From positions 38,963 through 102,962 of the forward strand of contig DCEE01000017.1 of NCBI GenBank assembly GCA_002316795.1: DNA of 64,000 nucleotides, written 5' to 3'. Every line of letters begins with the position of its first letter. The stretch's first letter is position 1. Below, one piece after another: positions 63,310-64,000 of the stretch. The DNA comes from Synergistaceae bacterium UBA1037. Its GTDB lineage: Bacteria > Synergistota > Synergistia > Synergistales > Synergistaceae. The notes below the pieces were generated by a model. That model did not search any database. It saw nothing but the letters and a program-made list of their open reading frames with translations, and had not been told where the DNA came from. The translations under genes were made by a program, and so were the position numbers.

Positions 63310-63827
63310 CGACACCCGTGGTCGGAATAATAATGGGATCGGCATCGGACATCCCTGTGATAGAAAAGGGTGTCAAGGTACTCGATGAACTCGGGATCCC
63401 CTATGAAGTTGCGATAGCCTCCGCTCACAGGACTCCGCGAGACGTGGAGGGATATGCTGCAAATGCCCCCCAAAGAGGGATAAAGGTCATTATCGCTGCG
63501 GCCGGCCTTTCTGCCGCCCTGCCCGGAGTCGTGGCAGCCGCTACGACTCTCCCGGTCATTGGCGTACCTGTCAAAGGCGGAGCGCTCGACGGGCTTGACG
63601 CACTGCTCTCAGTTACACAGATGCCTCCCGGAATCCCCGTAGGCTCAGTAGGCCTCAACGCCTCACTGAACGCGTGCCTGATGGCGGCAAGGATAATAGC
63701 CATCAATGACACAGACCTGTCGAAAAGACTTGAAGAGTGGTCAAAGAAGAGAGCATCCGCTGTCGCTGAGAGCCGCACTGAGCTTGCAAACCTGCCTGCG
63801 GCGCCCGAGGTGGCCTATAGACTTTAA
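63306..63827 (+). CDS. purE: AIR carboxylase or N5-CAIR mutase PurE
   Basis: Makes CAIR, the substrate of PurC. The 173 residues have IMGSASD, ASAHRTP (His41) and LPVIGVPV. The loop normally G-G-A-A-H-L-P-G in class I enzymes reads GLSAALPG (67-74); the missing His and the Ser resemble class II PurE, which uses CO2 directly, and no purK is in the operon. The class is therefore uncertain. GTG start overlaps purD; last gene of the operon. Confidence 0.92.
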   Translation: MTTPVVGIIMGSASDIPVIEKGVKVLDELGIPYEVAIASAHRTPRDVEGYAANAPQRGIKVIIAAAGLSAALPGVVAAATTLPVIGVPVKGGALDGLDALLSVTQMPPGIPVGSVGLNASLNACLMAARIIAINDTDLSKRLEEWSKKRASAVAESRTELANLPAAPEVAYRL

Positions 63828-63845
63828 AGACGGCTGAGCCGTCTT
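63827..63845 (+). terminator. Hairpin at the end of the pur operon
   Basis: A perfect 8-bp stem (AAGACGGC / GCCGTCTT, 3-nt loop) begins at the last base of the purE stop. No T run follows, so termination may be weak or rho-dependent. Confidence 0.5.
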
Positions 63846-63852
63846 AAAAGTC

Positions 63853-63910
63853 GTGAAGCAGCGATATCCGATCGCTGTGAAGCAATTGTGAAGCAGTGGC
63901 GAAGCAATTG
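63853..63910. repeat. Imperfect 11-bp repeats
   Basis: The unit G(T/C)GAAGCA plus AATTG or AGTGG/AGCGA begins at 63853, 63877, 63888 and 63899; the last three follow with an 11-bp period. No gene is evident. Confidence 0.6.
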
Positions 63911-63938
63911 TTAAAAGCTGAAGGAGACTGCATCCGCC

Positions 63939-64000
63939 GGGGAATTCGCGTCCTTCGGCCGCTGGAGAATTTGCAGCTGAGAAACGCTGCGGAGAATTTG
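63939..64000. repeat. Short repeats at the right edge
   Basis: GGAGAATTTG occurs at 63964 and 63991 with a related GGGGAATTCG at 63939, spaced about 25-27 bases. The array appears to run past the window edge. Confidence 0.5.

Noticed and set aside
63853..64000. CRISPR array at the right edge
   Set aside because: Units are only 10-12 bases, imperfect, and without unique spacers of regular length.

Overview
The window looks like a chromosomal segment of an anaerobic diderm bacterium, most likely a member of the Synergistota (Synergistetes). This is inferred from the mixture of traits, not from a database search. There is a Gram-negative envelope (LptB, LptA-like protein, MurJ) together with Firmicutes-like control and lipid genes (FapR, FabK, PlsX, PyrR, RemA, CIRCE/GroESL), a branched-chain amino-acid uptake operon, and an [FeFe]-hydrogenase maturase (HydE). 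Base composition looks moderate and even, except for the AT-rich first ~700 bases.

Layout. Positions 1-850 are AT-rich accessory sequence with an ASCH-domain gene. From there to about 25.5 kb almost everything is on the minus strand: guaA; groES-groEL behind a perfect CIRCE; tsaD with an overlapping 59-residue zinc-ribbon gene; a secreted protein; murJ-lptB-lptA; the pyrimidine operon pyrR-pyrB-pyrC-pyrF-pyrE behind a PyrR-type attenuator; and the fatty-acid operon fapR-plsX-fabH-fabK-fabD-fabG-acpP-fabF-rnc, preceded by ackA, yceD and rpmF. A short plus-strand stretch carries tmcAL and a GNAT gene, and an MFS gene lies further right. Between 27 and 45 kb (minus strand) lies a housekeeping block: coaD-rsmD, rsmA-trmB, tRNA-Pro, hup, der, then trpS-scpA-scpB-rluB-cmk-hflX-yicC-remA-gmk-rpoZ-coaBC-priA, and finally the Nif3-like gene and hydE. 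A plus-strand FMN-binding glutamate-synthase-like gene converges on the livKHMGF operon. From 52.2 kb to 63.8 kb a plus-strand purine operon, purSQLF-C-F2-MNHDE, encodes most of the route from PRPP to IMP. The right edge holds short imperfect repeats.

How the genes work together. GuaA and the pur operon serve purine synthesis and PyrRBCFE serves UMP synthesis. FapR would tune PlsX and the Fab enzymes to malonyl-CoA. The Lpt and MurJ proteins build the envelope. LivKHMGF imports amino acids, which fits a peptide- or amino-acid-fermenting lifestyle, and AckA makes ATP from acetyl phosphate.

Most notable observations: a second PurF paralogue whose glutaminase nucleophile is Ser instead of Cys and whose glutamine-binding motif is altered; a PriA without a recognisable Walker A or motif VI; a PurE with a class II-like motif and no PurK nearby; a TrmB with Cys at the usual catalytic Asp; and well-formed regulatory sites (CIRCE, a FapR-like operator, a pyr attenuator).
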